Positions 25,710 to 36,479 of a stretch of 64,000 nucleotides of DNA are shown here, piece after piece. Every line of letters starts with the position of its first letter. Positions within the stretch are counted from its first letter, which is position 1. The notes beneath the pieces are model-generated. The model was not told the DNA's origin. It saw nothing but the letters and a program-made list of their open reading frames with translations, and made no database searches. The translations under genes and the position numbers were made by a program. The stretch spans positions 7,138,268 to 7,202,267 of the forward strand of contig OU342639.1 of NCBI GenBank assembly GCA_910589415.1. The letters are read 5' to 3'. The DNA is from Malachius bipustulatus (lineage: Eukaryota > Arthropoda > Insecta > Coleoptera > Melyridae).

Positions 25710-26623
25710 CAGGGTGTTCTACAAGCTCTATGACAAACTTTGACAGATGGTAGGTTATTTGATTTTAAACATTTTTTTTTTAATAAACATGGGTCCGATT
25801 CGTTTTTGTTTAGAAGTTACAAGCATTTAAAGAATCGTAATTTTTTCAGTCAACCAGGAAGTGACACTAAGTCGCTATGTCACTAGGACACTATGTCAAC
25901 CAATGTACACTTATAAAATATACACTTACTTCAATGAAAAACGTAGGCTGATAAATAGAAATATCGGTTAATTATCAACAATAATTTATTACCTGTGCAT
26001 GTTCTAAATGATCGTTTAAATGCAGATCTTTATAGACATTTCTTAGAACACGACCTTTTAGAGTTTATTGATGACGTGCAACTCAATATTATTCAAAATA
26101 TGTGGTATCAGCATGACGGTGCACCACCACATAGAGGAAGACAAGTTGCTGCTTGGCTAAATGAACATTTCCCGAATAAATGGATAGGTCAAGGAGGTCC
26201 AATATCATGGCCACCTCGTTCTCCCGATCTGAATCCTCTGGATTTTTATTTATGGGGACACATGAAGCAGCTGGTCTACCATGTTGAAATCGCTACCCAT
26301 CAGCAGTTACTTGAAAGAATTCAAGATGCAGCTAACCAAATAAGAAATGATCCAAATCTCATTCTTCGAGTGACCGAATCTTTAGTTCGTCGATGTGAGG
26401 CTTGCATTCAAGCTGAGGGTGGACATTTCGAACAATTTTTATAGTCTTAAGTTTTGTGATTATCATTTAATTTAAATTTTTATTGTTGATTGTTAATAAA
26501 GGTTAAATGCTTGTAACTTCTAAACAAAAACGAATCGGACCCATGTTTATTGAAAAAAATATGTTTAAAATCAAGCAACCTACCATCTGTCAAAGTTTGT
26601 CATAGAGCTTGTAGAACACCCTG
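25710..26623 (+). mobile_element. Mariner-like element, 914 bp, ~120-bp inverted ends
   Basis: The ends CAGGGTGTTCTACAAGC are perfect mirror images, with TA at 25708-25709 and 26624-26625. The inverted ends extend about 120 bp inward (to about 25832 and from about 26503), much shorter than in the neighbouring families. The interior codes for the C-terminal half of a transposase. It is inserted in the hAT-like element. Confidence 0.92.
25995..26444 (+). pseudogene. Mariner-like transposase, N-terminal half missing
   Basis: A 149-residue open frame without stops. It carries MWYQHDGAPPH (second catalytic Asp) and WPPRSPDLNPLDFYLWG (third catalytic Asp, 36 residues between them) and ends GGHFEQFL. 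The helix-turn-helix domain and the first catalytic Asp are gone; sequence upstream to 25832 is not recognisably coding. The retained half is well preserved, so the deletion is recent or the copy is young. The start given is a GTG inside the original frame, not a true initiation site. Confidence 0.85.
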
Positions 26624-28107
26624 TATGTGCCTTAAAAATTTCTGCCGATTTCCAAAAATTTACCAGCAATTTTCCTAAGATTTTGTTTCAAATATTCTTT
26701 CAAAGTTAATAATTATTAGCATGAAATGTATTTGGGGTGAATAAATTTAAATTTATTTGAATAGGCAAGAATAGGCAATTTTTGTGAAAATCAGCACCAG
26801 ATACTCAAATAGGCAAAAAAGGCACAGATAGGCACTTTGCCTATAATCCGTTCTCTAGAAATGAGGTTCTGTACAGGGTGGGCCAATAAAGCGAGGTAAG
26901 CGGCTGTATCTCAGAAACTAATAATCGTAGAGAGTTACGGTAAAAAATTTTGTAGGTTAAGTGGGCAAGAGAAAATGCTGGAAATTATTTTCGAGTTTCC
27001 CAGATGGCTGCCAGAGGGTGTTTGCACCATCTTGAATTACATAAAGTTACGTTTCTTGTGATTTTTCCCAATGAATGTAACAAAAAAGTATTTGCGTTTT
27101 AATGCTAACTTAAAGTCGAACATTTTTTGTGGAAACAATTTTTCTCTATCTTTCGAAATAAAGTGGTGGGGGGTATTTGAATGTTGTTTTAAACAAATGC
27201 CTCTAACTTCAAAACGGCTTTAATGGATTTGGATAAATTTGGTATCATTGAAAAGAGCATTTCTTAGGCTTTTAGGTTTCTTATGATAATGATAGTTGTG
27301 ACCTACACAGCCGCCAATAGAGGGCGTTATTCGATATTATAACCAAAATATTGGATTTTCTCAAAAAATTTAAATGCAATGATATGACTTTTTTTAGACT
27401 AGAAAATAGACAAATGATCAACCAATAAGCTTGCGCAAACCGCATCTTAATATCTTTCTCCTAACCCAAATTATTAAAAAAATACCAAACCGAGAAAATC
27501 CCCATTTAAAAATTCATCGGTCGCTTTCTATTAGAAGGCAATTAGTAGGCCATGGAAACAAAAGACAAACTCCTCACGCGTTTTCGTAACGATTTTCCTT
27601 TTAAATAAAGTTGTGGTCCTGAAAAGGACCCATTTTGAAAAAAGATTAATGCCTTCTGTGTTCAAATTGCCTTCCGTCATATTCCACACATTGTTCCAGT
27701 CTTTCTTGAGTCAACAGAACCTCAGCCTCGATTTCTGCCGCTGATAGTTGAGGAATTGAATTTCGAATTCTGTTTTCCATATCCATTCGTGTTGTTGGTG
27801 GAGTTAAACTCGAAATTTTAAAAATAAAACTGGTGTGGCGCTTCTACGCCTTCGTACTAAAGATACTTGGAATAAGATAAAATTATTCACCTATAATCTT
27901 TCAAAATATTTCTAACAGTTGTTCGTGCTATTCCCAAGTCTAGAGACAATGTTCTAGTTTCTACATGTCTATAAAATTCTGTGTAAGCCAAGACATTGAT
28001 AATATTTTCTTTAGTCCTTCCATTACGACGCCTGCGACGTTTAGGACAACGAAAACTTCCAGTATCGCGTAATCGTTGTACCAAGCGCGGAAACATTCTT
28101 CTCCCGT

Positions 28108-30079
28108 TGTGGCAGAGCCAGGATAGTCACGGTAATTTTTTGGCATAGTTACTAAGTTTTGAAAAGGAAATAAATGATAATTAAAATTACATATTTTACT
28201 TGATCAGAAGTCAATGATATTGCACAATTTCGAAATACTGCATATTTAATTTTTAAGCAATATTAAGCGTTTTGAACGACAAGCAAACAATTTAACTAGG
28301 CCATGAAACAACCACCGCGGCAAAATTTTAATGACGCTAGCTGAATTTTTTAATGTAACGCTGACTGCAGAACGATTGGTAAACTGGAACAACTTGCATG
28401 GTTGTCATTTCCCTGTCAGAATGCACCTTGCTTTTGTTTACCTACGTCAAGTAACTGGACGACCGGTAAATAAAAGTCAAAGTGGCAACACTCCAGTGAA
28501 AATCACATTTCGAAACCCGAGAAATAGTAACTGATTTGGAAAGAGGTTTAGAAACTAAAAAGTTAGTGGTGTTTCGGGGACCGAAGGGGCTGGAGGGGTT
28601 CGGTGGTTCGGTGGGCGAGTGAGTTAGTAACTATACATTGCAAATAAGCATTTAGCACTTCAAGTTATTTTTCCGTTCGTTTTTCTCGCCATAGTACTAC
28701 TCTCCCTATCTCAATTTATATGTACAACCTATCCCTAAATTTCTGCCCTAGTACCTATACCTAAATAAAATTTTCGAATATCTCTACTAATTGCTTGATA
28801 GCGCCTGACCCTGAAAAGCTATAATTTTGAAGTACCTTGAAGACACCTTAAAACACTGATTTACCTCCAAAACAGAGACCACGGCTTACCCTTGTACTAC
28901 CTCTCACTGCCGGTGTACCTTCTTGTGCACCCCACAGTGGCTTCAAATCCACCCCACAATTGAGGCTCACCCTTGTTGAATTAACCTCACAATTGAGGCC
29001 CACCTTTGAATTCACCCCACACCTGATACCATTGAGGCGGGTGCCTACCCTCTTGACACCAGTTTTTGTAGACTCACCTTCTTTCTGGCTGTCAAGGGGT
29101 TGGACCGCTATCAAGTGGGCCGAGCTCTTAATTATTTCATTATCTACCTAAATTTCGATTATAAAACTGATATGCAAAGTTTAACAGAAAAAATTAATGT
29201 TTAGAAAAAAAGAGAAAAAAAACAAACTTTAGGAAAGAAAAAAAAACTATCTTACGTACAATCTGAATCTAATCAATTACCATTTTATTTGTGGGAATAG
29301 TGCTGTGGCAATACCTGATCTGATTAATTTAATTTAGTTTCACAGGTGACTTTAATAAAAAAAACCAAAATTTAAAATTTCTTTAAATCAAAAATAAAAA
29401 CTAATAAAAATATTTCGAACGGAAAAACAGTAAAGTTTTAGTGTTAGTCTCATCGACTTACTACTTATACGTAGCCCTTGGATTGCCCTTTCTGTAGCTC
29501 TGACTGCAGTTCTGCTGGGTATCTCCCCCTCAAAGAAGCAAAATCACTCACTCGCGTTTACTTTAAGTAAATTCTCGCGCGAACGCCCTGACCGTCCTCT
29601 TCGGTCCCCGAAACACCACTAACTTTTTGGTTTCTAAACCTCTTTCCAAATCAGTTACTATTTCTCGGGTTTCGAAATGTGATTTTCACTGGAGTGTTTT
29701 GCCACTTTGACTTTTATTTACCGGTCGTCCAGTTACTTGACGTAGGTAAACAAAAGCAAGGTGCATTCTGACAGGGAAATGACAACCATGCGAGTTGTTC
29801 CAGTGTACCAATCGTTCTGCAGTCAGCGTTACATTGAAAAATTCAGCTAGCGTGATTAAAATTTTGCCGCGGTGGTTGTTTCATGGCCTAGTTAAATTGT
29901 TTGCTTGTCGTTCAAAACGCTTAATATTGCTTAAAAATTAAATATGCAGTATTTCGAAATTGTGCAATTTCATTGACTTCTGATCAAGTAAAATATGTAA
30001 TTTTAATTATCATTTATTTCCTTTTCAAAACTTAGTAACTATGCCAAAAAATTACCGTGACTATCCTGGCTCTGCCACA
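28108..30079. mobile_element. Unclassified long-inverted-repeat element, 4-bp CCGT duplication
   Basis: The ends TGTGGCAGAGCCAGGATAG are mirrored at 28108 and 30079. CCGT lies at 28104-28107 and again at 30080-30083. Removing the insert and one CCGT restores the transposase frame across RLHYGRRMF, which fixes both ends exactly. Arms of about 480 bp (28108-28590, 29600-30079) enclose about 1 kb with no recognisable gene. That core contains short imperfect repeats around CCCCACAATTGAGGC (28930-29030). The duplication length does not fit mariner (TA) or hAT (8 bp); I cannot name the superfamily. Confidence 0.8.
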
Positions 30080-30127
30080 CCGTAATGAAGGCGATCTGGA
30101 TACCGTGCCGCGTACTGTCTTGTAGCT

Positions 30128-30220
30128 TCGGGTCGGGTCGGGTCAGGTCGGGTCGGGTCGGGTCGGGTCGGGTGGTGTGAGGTCGGGTCGGGTCAGGTCG
30201 GGTCGGGTAGGGTCGGGTGG
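30128..30220. repeat. (TCGGG)n array with TCAGG variants
   Basis: About 18 pentamers, mostly TCGGG with TCAGG at units 3 and 13 and a few altered units. AGCT flanks both sides (30124-30127 and 30221-30224). It interrupts the transposase frame between QNAA and TRQYAARYP. The resemblance to the insect telomere pentamers TTAGG and TCAGG is suggestive only. Confidence 0.85.
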
Positions 30221-31238
30221 AGCTGCATTTTGAAAACACTCGAAATAAATCGCAATCATGTCAATGGCTTCATTATTTGTGAGAGGCATTTTGATTAAAA
30301 AGTACTGAAATTATATGCAATCAACAATAATAGTGGGCTACGTGTAACAGAAGTTTGACGTTACTTGCCAATATTTTAGTTAGGAGTCTGTCTTTTATTT
30401 CCATGGCCTACTACTTGCCTTCTTATCGAAAGCGACCGATGCATTTTTAAATGGGGATATAATAATTATGAATTTTCTTGGTTTGGTATTTTTTAAATAA
30501 TTTGAGTTAGGAGAAAGATATTAAGATGCGGTTTGCGCAAGCTTATTGGTTGATCATTTGTCTATTTTCTAGTCTAAAAAAGTCATATCATTGCATTTAA
30601 ATTTTTTGAGAAAATCCAATATTTTGGTTATAATATCGAATAACGCCCTCTATTGGCGGCCGTGTAGGTCACAACTGTCAATATCACAAGAAACCTAAAA
30701 GCCCAAGAAATGCCTTTTTTCAAATTTATCCAAATCCAATAAAACCGTTTTGAAGTTACAGGCATTTGTTTAAAACAACATTCAAATACCCCCCCACCAC
30801 TTTATTTCCAAAGATAGAGAAAAATTGTTTCTACAAAAAATGTTCGACTTTAAGTTAACATTAAAACGCAAATACTTTTTTGTTACATTCATTGGGGAAA
30901 ATCACAAGAAACGTAACTTTATGTAATTCAAGATGGTGCAAACGCCTTCTGGCAGCCATCTGGGAAACTTGAAAATAATTTCCAGCATTTTCTCTTGCCC
31001 ACTTAACCTATAAAATTTTTTACCGTAACTCTCTACGATTATTAGTTTCTGAGATACAGCCGCTTACCTCGCTTATTGGCCCACCCTGTACATGAAAGAA
31101 GTCTGAAATAAGTTAGTATTTCTGACCACCCAAGGATGATCGGATTTGATTTGATTTGAACCTTGTATAAGAGAAGCTGTTGAGGTGTGACAAGATAATG
31201 ATAATGCATTAAAAAAAAATTGTAACAAAAGTTTTTTG

Positions 31239-31749
31239 GTTACGGAGGTACAGACTCAGTTGCATATCCTAGGCCATATCTCACGAAATATTTACGCGAG
31301 TTTTGTGAAAATTTGTATTTGGCGGTTTCAACATTAGCTGAGTCTAATGAAAATATATTAAAAACTTCGAGTTATACCGGAAGACGTCATCAACTTTGTT
31401 ATTTTTAACAACACTCCTTGTACGTTAATATATTTTTAAACTATTCAGTTTGCAAACAATTTAAAAATATATCAATGCTTGCAGGGTTTCCTGTTTAAAA
31501 TTATAAAGTTGATAATAGTAAGTGCCCCATCAGATTTAAAATTATATTCTTTGGACGCGGATAATTTTTAAGCCGCCAAATAGAAGGTTTCACAAAACTC
31601 GCATAAGTATTTCGTAAGATATGGTGTAGGATATGCAACTGAGTCTCGTTATGAAACCCTGTATCTCCGTAACTAAGAATATAGGTGAAGAATTCACTTA
31701 TTCACAAAATAAATTCACAATATAAATTCGCCTTTCCTGGGACACACTG
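31239..31749. mobile_element. Inverted-repeat element (MITE-like), left end decayed
   Basis: The segment from about 31239 (GTTACGGAGGTACAGACTCAG) recurs inverted at about 31580-31675, with GACTCAGTTGCATATCCTA and CACAAAACTCGC shared by both arms. The right tip reads CAGTGTGTCCCAGG on the minus strand, ending at 31749 before TA, in the style of mariner-type ends. The matching left tip is not recognisable. The core is non-coding. Confidence 0.6.
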
Positions 31750-31753
31750 TATA

Positions 31754-32867
31754 TACAAAGTGAAAAATCACCTTTAAAATGATGCTGAAATGATGCAAAC
31801 AAATCATTTTGAGATAATTTTATGATGCTTGTCCAAAAAAATCAACATATCTGATCAGTGATCGATTGTAGTTATTGGAGCTAAGAAATATTTGTAAATA
31901 CTTGTAAATACTCGAAATATTTTAAATGATCAGTTCACTTTTAAACTTTAAAAATGCCACTTTGTTGTGCTTTTGAAGTCGCCCTAAATGGGAAAGTATC
32001 TTGAGAAAGTAAAGAAAGCAAACAGCTGATAAAAACGAGGTCAGAACTTAAAAGTGTGGTTGTTTAGCGAGGGTAATCTGGGTAATTTGCCAATCAAATA
32101 GCGCGGGGTCAGAATAAAGTCTGTGTAATGAGAAAAGTTCCTCTGATTTAATTATCTGTGACAGCGTGAAATGCAAATTATGTAAATATAATAAAACTTA
32201 ATTTCAAAATATTCGAATTTTTTGCTGATACAAATACTGTTTGAGAATGAGAACTGTGAAATGTTCCACTTTACATAAAATGTGAATAATTCTTTATCTA
32301 GTGACTGACTTCATATTTGTTAGATTTAAAAACTTCCCTGGAGAAAGGATATCACTGAAATGGTCTCAGAAATAAAATTAGGAAAATAATTTTTCACTTC
32401 CAATCCAAGCATATCACCATCATAATATCATGATTGTATAGCACACGAGTTGGAGTCATTATCTTAGTTAGAAAAGTGTACATATATTTAGCTCAACGTG
32501 GCTCAAAAGAAATAATAAGTTTTTAGGTATGTTTTTTATGTCTGTGTATATGTATAATGTCATACACAGACTCTAAAAACTGAATGTTTGGGCCAAAATT
32601 TTGGGCAACTATCTTGTTGGACCCCTTTTATTGAAGTCAATTTTTTACCATCTCGATGATAAATTTAATTTAGAATTGTTGCAAAATGAGATAAGAGATA
32701 TTTTGCAAGAATGAAAATAATTGGCTCACTTTCCTATTGCTGTGTAGCAATTTTTGTTTTCCTGGACATAACCAGTGAATAACCCTGTGTTGTTTTAACT
32801 TGGTATTAATTTGAATTCTTTGATTTTCTAACAAATAATTTTAGGCAAATAATTTAATAATAATCAA
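31754..32867. other. Spacer, no gene identified
   Basis: AT-rich with no domain-bearing frame on either strand. Confidence 0.4.
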
Positions 32868-35800
32868 ATGCAATGAGGGCTCACAAGACCGCCCTTCACA
32901 GGGCAAGGAGAAACCCTATACCTGAGAACTTAATAGAATACAAACGTCTTAGAGCTAAAGCCAAATATATATACAAAAAAGCCAAGAGGAATTGTTGGGA
33001 AAAATTTGTTTCAACAATAACACCACAATCAAATCCTTCAGAAGCATGGAACAAGATAAAGAGAATCCAAGGCACACAGCACCATCAACAAATTTCAACA
33101 ATACATCATAACAACGCATTGGTGCCCGACTCGCAGGAAATATCGGAAATATTCGCAGAACATTTCTCCCAAGCATCCAGCGATGACAACCATGATCACA
33201 ACTTTCTAAACTACAAACGAACAACCGAACAAAATATGAAGTTTTCTCACAAACACAACTATGAAAGCGATATCAACCAACCAATCACCGAGAGAGAATT
33301 TGAAGAAGCCCTAAGCAATTGCAAAAACTCAGCTCCAGGTCCTGATAACATACCCTTTACATTTATTAAGAATCTACCACCTCGTGCAAGGCATCACCTC
33401 GTAGATCTATACAATGAAATATTTCTAAATCAATGCTTCCCTCAATCCTGGTCAGTTGCAGTCATACACCCCATAATGAAGGCAAACAAACCAAGAGAGC
33501 GAATCACATCCTACAGACCAATCTCACTCACCTGCACAATGTGTAAATTACTAGAGAAAATACTAAATAATCGTCTGCTGTGGCACCTCGAGAAGAACAA
33601 ACTCCTGAACAATCACCAGAATGGATTTAGAAAATTAAGATCTACAATAGACAACATAGTTAATCTAGAGAGTGAGATTCATGAGAGCTTCGCAAACAAT
33701 CAACGACTCCTAGCAGTATTCTTTGATCTGGAGAAAGCCTTTGATCAAGCTTGGCGACACCGAATAATAAAAATATTAATAAATTGGAACATAACAGGCA
33801 ATATTACCGCCTTTATAGACAATTTCCTCTCCCCCAGAGCAAACGAATGGCCAACTATCAAGCACCAAAGAACTGGAAAATGGAGTCCCACAAGGATCTG
33901 TTATCAGTAGCACCCTATTCCTAATTGCAATAAACGACATTTTCGTTAATACTCCCCCAGTTAAAATGAATATGTTTGCAGACGACTTGGTCATATATGT
34001 GAAGGGATCGAACCTGGAATTTTTAGCAAGCCTAATTCAACAGACAATCCATGAGCTAGAAGCTTGGAGCCAGAATTCAGGTTTCAGATTTTCATGTGAA
34101 AAACCCAAATGTATACTGTTTCAAAAATCATCAAGACCCAGATACATTTTACCCAACATCACCCTATTCAGCACGCCACTAACCTTCGTCGACCACATCA
34201 AGTACTTAGGAGTCATCTTCGACCAACGACTCAACTGGAAACTACATTTTCAAGCTCTAAAATATAAGTGCAACAACGTCATTAATCTATTAAAAGTACT
34301 GTCACGTCATAACTGGGGAGCCGACATTAGAAGCCTACTGGTAGTATACCACTGTATGATAAGAGCAAAAATCGATTATGGTCTTATAGCCTTTTCAGCA
34401 GCCAGGCCGACCTATTTCAAAACTCTAGAGGTCATAGAAAATCAAGCCTTACGCATAATTACAGGAGCCTTTCCTACAACTCCCACAGCAAGCTTATATG
34501 CTCTATTAGGAATCTCTAGCATATATGATAGAATTCCTGTGATAACCCTACACTACGCTGTGAAAGTACTGGCAACACCTTCTAGCATGAACTACGGAAT
34601 TACAATATCCAACAGATTCAGAAACATCTATGAAAGCAACTCCATAACTCTACCGCCACTATATGAGAGAGTCAACAAATACCTGAATCGAATAGAGTAT
34701 AGATTTCCGAAGATTTTATCGACAATAGATCACAAAACTCCTCCTTGGATGACCAATGCCAAATGCAATGAATGTCTTCTACAATATGATAAATCTAACA
34801 CCAACCCTATATTGATACGGACCACCTTTACAAACCTCATCCAAAGTGAGTACCGCTACGCTACACCTATCTACACAGATGCCTCACTGAACCCCCAAAA
34901 TGGCCACGTAGGGTCCGCAATAGTAACGCCAAACTCAGTTATGAAATTCCGCCTGCCAAAAGACACGAGTGTTTTCACAGGAGAATTATACGCCATACAC
35001 CAAGCATTGGTATACGTCCTTTCTACTTCCGGAAAAGAGGAAAGCTATGTGATATGCACTGACTCAATCAGCTCCCTACATACCGTTGCGAAACTATACA
35101 CAACTAACCCAATTGCACATCAAATTCAAAATATTCTACAAATGCTACAGGAAAAACAAATCCATGTCAGTTTCGTGTTTGTACCATCTCACATAGGGAT
35201 TCCCGGCAATGAGAAAGCAGATAAAGCAGCACGCGAAGCATCAGCGGATACGACCCCAGAAACTACCTTCCACACTCCAGACGATATCAAATCTCGTATC
35301 AGAAGAATGCACATGGATATTCTACAGGAGCTCTGGGTAAATAACACCTCCAAACTACGAACCATCCAAAATAGGCGATTCGAAGGAATGACCAACCCAA
35401 ACAATAGGAAAGACCAAATAAAGCTATCCCGACTACGCCTTCAACACACCCGGCTCACACATAGCTTCCTTCTTAGCAACGAAAACCCACCCTCATGTGA
35501 AACTTGTAATTGCAGACTCACAGTAACCCATATTCTTAGCGACTGCCAACGGTACAACTTAGAAAGGAAAAGATGCCAAGTTAGCTGCGACCCTTCAATA
35601 GCATTAGGAAACACCCCATCCGAAGCAACGAAAACGCTAGCCTTTCTCAAAAACGTTGGACTGTACGAACTACTGTAGTGACGACGCTTCTTGGAACTTA
35701 CACGAATAATATAGATTTACAAGTCTCTCTAACTTTGCTCCTACCTATCACATAATCAAGGCATACTTAAAAATCTTAAAATATCTGTATATCTGCATAT

Positions 35801-35940
35801 TATTTCTGTATTTTTATTATATCTGTATATTGTATTTTCTAACATCTGTATAATCTCATCCATAAGTAATAACATGTAGTGACATGCTAATGACCTGTGA
35901 TGTCGAAGCATTATTATCTAAATAAAAAAAAAATAAAAAA
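32868..35940 (+). mobile_element. I-group non-LTR retrotransposon, 5'-truncated
   Basis: Begins abruptly in the linker after the endonuclease domain and runs through reverse transcriptase, RNase H and a Cys-His motif to an A-rich tail (AAATAAAAAAAAAATAAAAAA, about 35920-35940). The presence of RNase H places it with the I/LOA group rather than jockey. A possible target duplication TTTAGGC appears at about 32843-32849 and 35941-35947, though the sequence between the left copy and the coding part is unexplained. The coding region is GC-richer than its flanks. Confidence 0.85.
32873..35678 (+). pseudogene. I-group pol (reverse transcriptase-RNase H), one frameshift
   Basis: The first frame (32873-33910) has SAPGPDNIPF, ITSYRPISLTC, NGFRKLRSTIDN and FFDLEKAFDQAW. 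A base is lost near the C-run at about 33830-33836; the next frame continues directly with KELENGVPQGSV and, in the 570 residues counted from 33966, catalytic FADD at residues 4-7. RNase H follows with Asp305 (IYTDAS), Glu340 (TGELYAI), Asp366 (ICTDS) and Asp419 (GNEKAD), all four acidic residues kept. A CX2CX7HX4C motif lies at residues 511-527. The endonuclease and ORF1 are missing. One frameshift is the only lesion seen in 2.8 kb, so the copy is young. Confidence 0.88.
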
Positions 35941-36004
35941 TTTAGGCCTGAGAGATATTAATATAGAAAATAGAGTTCTGTTATATTAATAAAAAACTGA
36001 TCCA

Positions 36005-36470
36005 GGAATGTGCCAAGGCGCTGGACAGGCTGGCTGATCAAAAGCGACACAGATAGCATTGGTTCAGGATTACCGGGTAACACACTGGCCGATCACTATG
36101 CGAAGAAGAATTTTTTTTTAACCGGAGCCTGCACTTGGTCTGACCAAAGACTTCTAATCGAGGCTATTAAGGAGTGGACTCCAAAAAGGTTTAGAGAAGT
36201 ATTGGGATTGAACACCTGGCTGCAAATATGACAGAGTGTTCATTTAGCCGGTTCGATTAGAGTCAGGCTGGCCAATATGATATAACTGAACTGAAGAGAG
36301 CTTAGACCACTATTTGGAGTGAACACCTGTCACAACAGTCTGAACAATCACTTATGGGGGTAAGGGGAGAACGAGTCTGTTACAAATGTGGAGCAGACGA
36401 CGTGGACTCTCACCACTACCTATGCTATGAGTATGCGAGGTATATATCAGGCTCAACATTTTTGGGTCAG
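36005..36470 (+). pseudogene. Non-LTR RNase H / Cys-His C-terminal remnant
   Basis: A frame at 36010-36231 contains GNTLADHYAKK, the RNase H block that ends in a catalytic Asp, followed by WTPKRFREVLG. After frame changes, about 36350-36440 gives RGERVCYKCGADDVDSHHYLC, a CX2C...HX4C-like motif of the type found at the C-terminus of many insect non-LTR proteins. It is not the same family as the adjacent I-group element. Several frame breaks show that it is old. Confidence 0.5.
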
Positions 36471-36479
36471 CGTCATTAC

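Larger units (their letters stand above)
25436..26855. mobile_element. hAT-like non-autonomous element (carrying an insert)
   Basis: The ends TAGAGAACGGATTATAGG and its reverse complement CCTATAATCCGTTCTC(TA) form an inverted repeat whose TAGAG start fits hAT ends. Comparison with the intact jockey copy shows the 8-bp target AAGTGATG present on both sides as AAGAGATG and TAGAAATG. Without the mariner-like insert it is about 505 bp, rich in AATAGGCAAA-type motifs near both ends, with no transposase. Because the duplicates have diverged, the right end could shift by 2 bp. Confidence 0.65.
27647..30289 (-). pseudogene. Mariner-like transposase, interrupted and lacking its catalytic core
   Basis: Reading leftward from ATG 30289: NNEAIDMIAIYFECFQNAA, then the pentanucleotide array (30220-30128), then ATRQYAARYPDR, then the long-arm element (30079-28108), then RMFPRLVQRLRDTGSF near 28090, a basic RRRRR stretch and a second helix-turn-helix LGIARTTVRNILKDYR ending at 27887. 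A C-terminal piece (about 27800-27647) with RLEQCVEYDG and QFEH finishes at TAA 27647-27649. The whole DDD catalytic region is deleted. N-terminal DNA-binding features are otherwise well kept once the two insertions are set aside. Confidence 0.8.
26874..31088 (-). mobile_element. Mariner-like element with ~700-bp inverted arms, carrying inserts
   Basis: The ends CAGGGTGGGCCAATAA (26874) and its mirror (31088) are flanked by TA (26872-26873, 31089-31090). Arms run about 26874-27575 and 30385-31088. Removing it rejoins the jockey fragment across GGTTCTGTACATG. Between the arms lies a minus-strand transposase gene, itself interrupted by a 1,972-bp element and a TCGGG array. Without those inserts the element would be about 2.1 kb. 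Confidence 0.9.
25278..31120 (-). pseudogene. Jockey-group 3' fragment, split by nested insertions
   Basis: Minus-strand pieces match the 3' end of the element at 10240-15250. 25278-25435 corresponds to IPKGVFPEVYNLQRFKANVN through the stop and A-tail. About 26858-26871 continues (GGTTCTGTAC), and about 31091-31120 carries on (ATGAAAGAAGTCTGAAAT). Together they are under 250 bp of the family's 3' end, so the insertion was heavily 5'-truncated. It serves as the outer shell of the nest. A gene-length reading frame is not present. Confidence 0.75.

Noticed and set aside
27961..28146. Minus-strand frame starting MPKNYRDYPG as the N-terminus of the mariner-like transposase
   Set aside because: This start lies inside the inserted CCGT element; the true N-terminus is at 30289 beyond the insert.
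30039..30239. Minus-strand frame with repeated Thr-Arg-Pro-Asp-Pro
   Set aside because: It is simply translation of the TCGGG array in one phase; the transposase frame is a different one.
26874..31088. Interpretation as a head-to-head dimer of one element
   Set aside because: The inner inverted arms have their own ends and a CCGT duplication, and removing them restores the transposase frame, so it is an insertion rather than a dimer.
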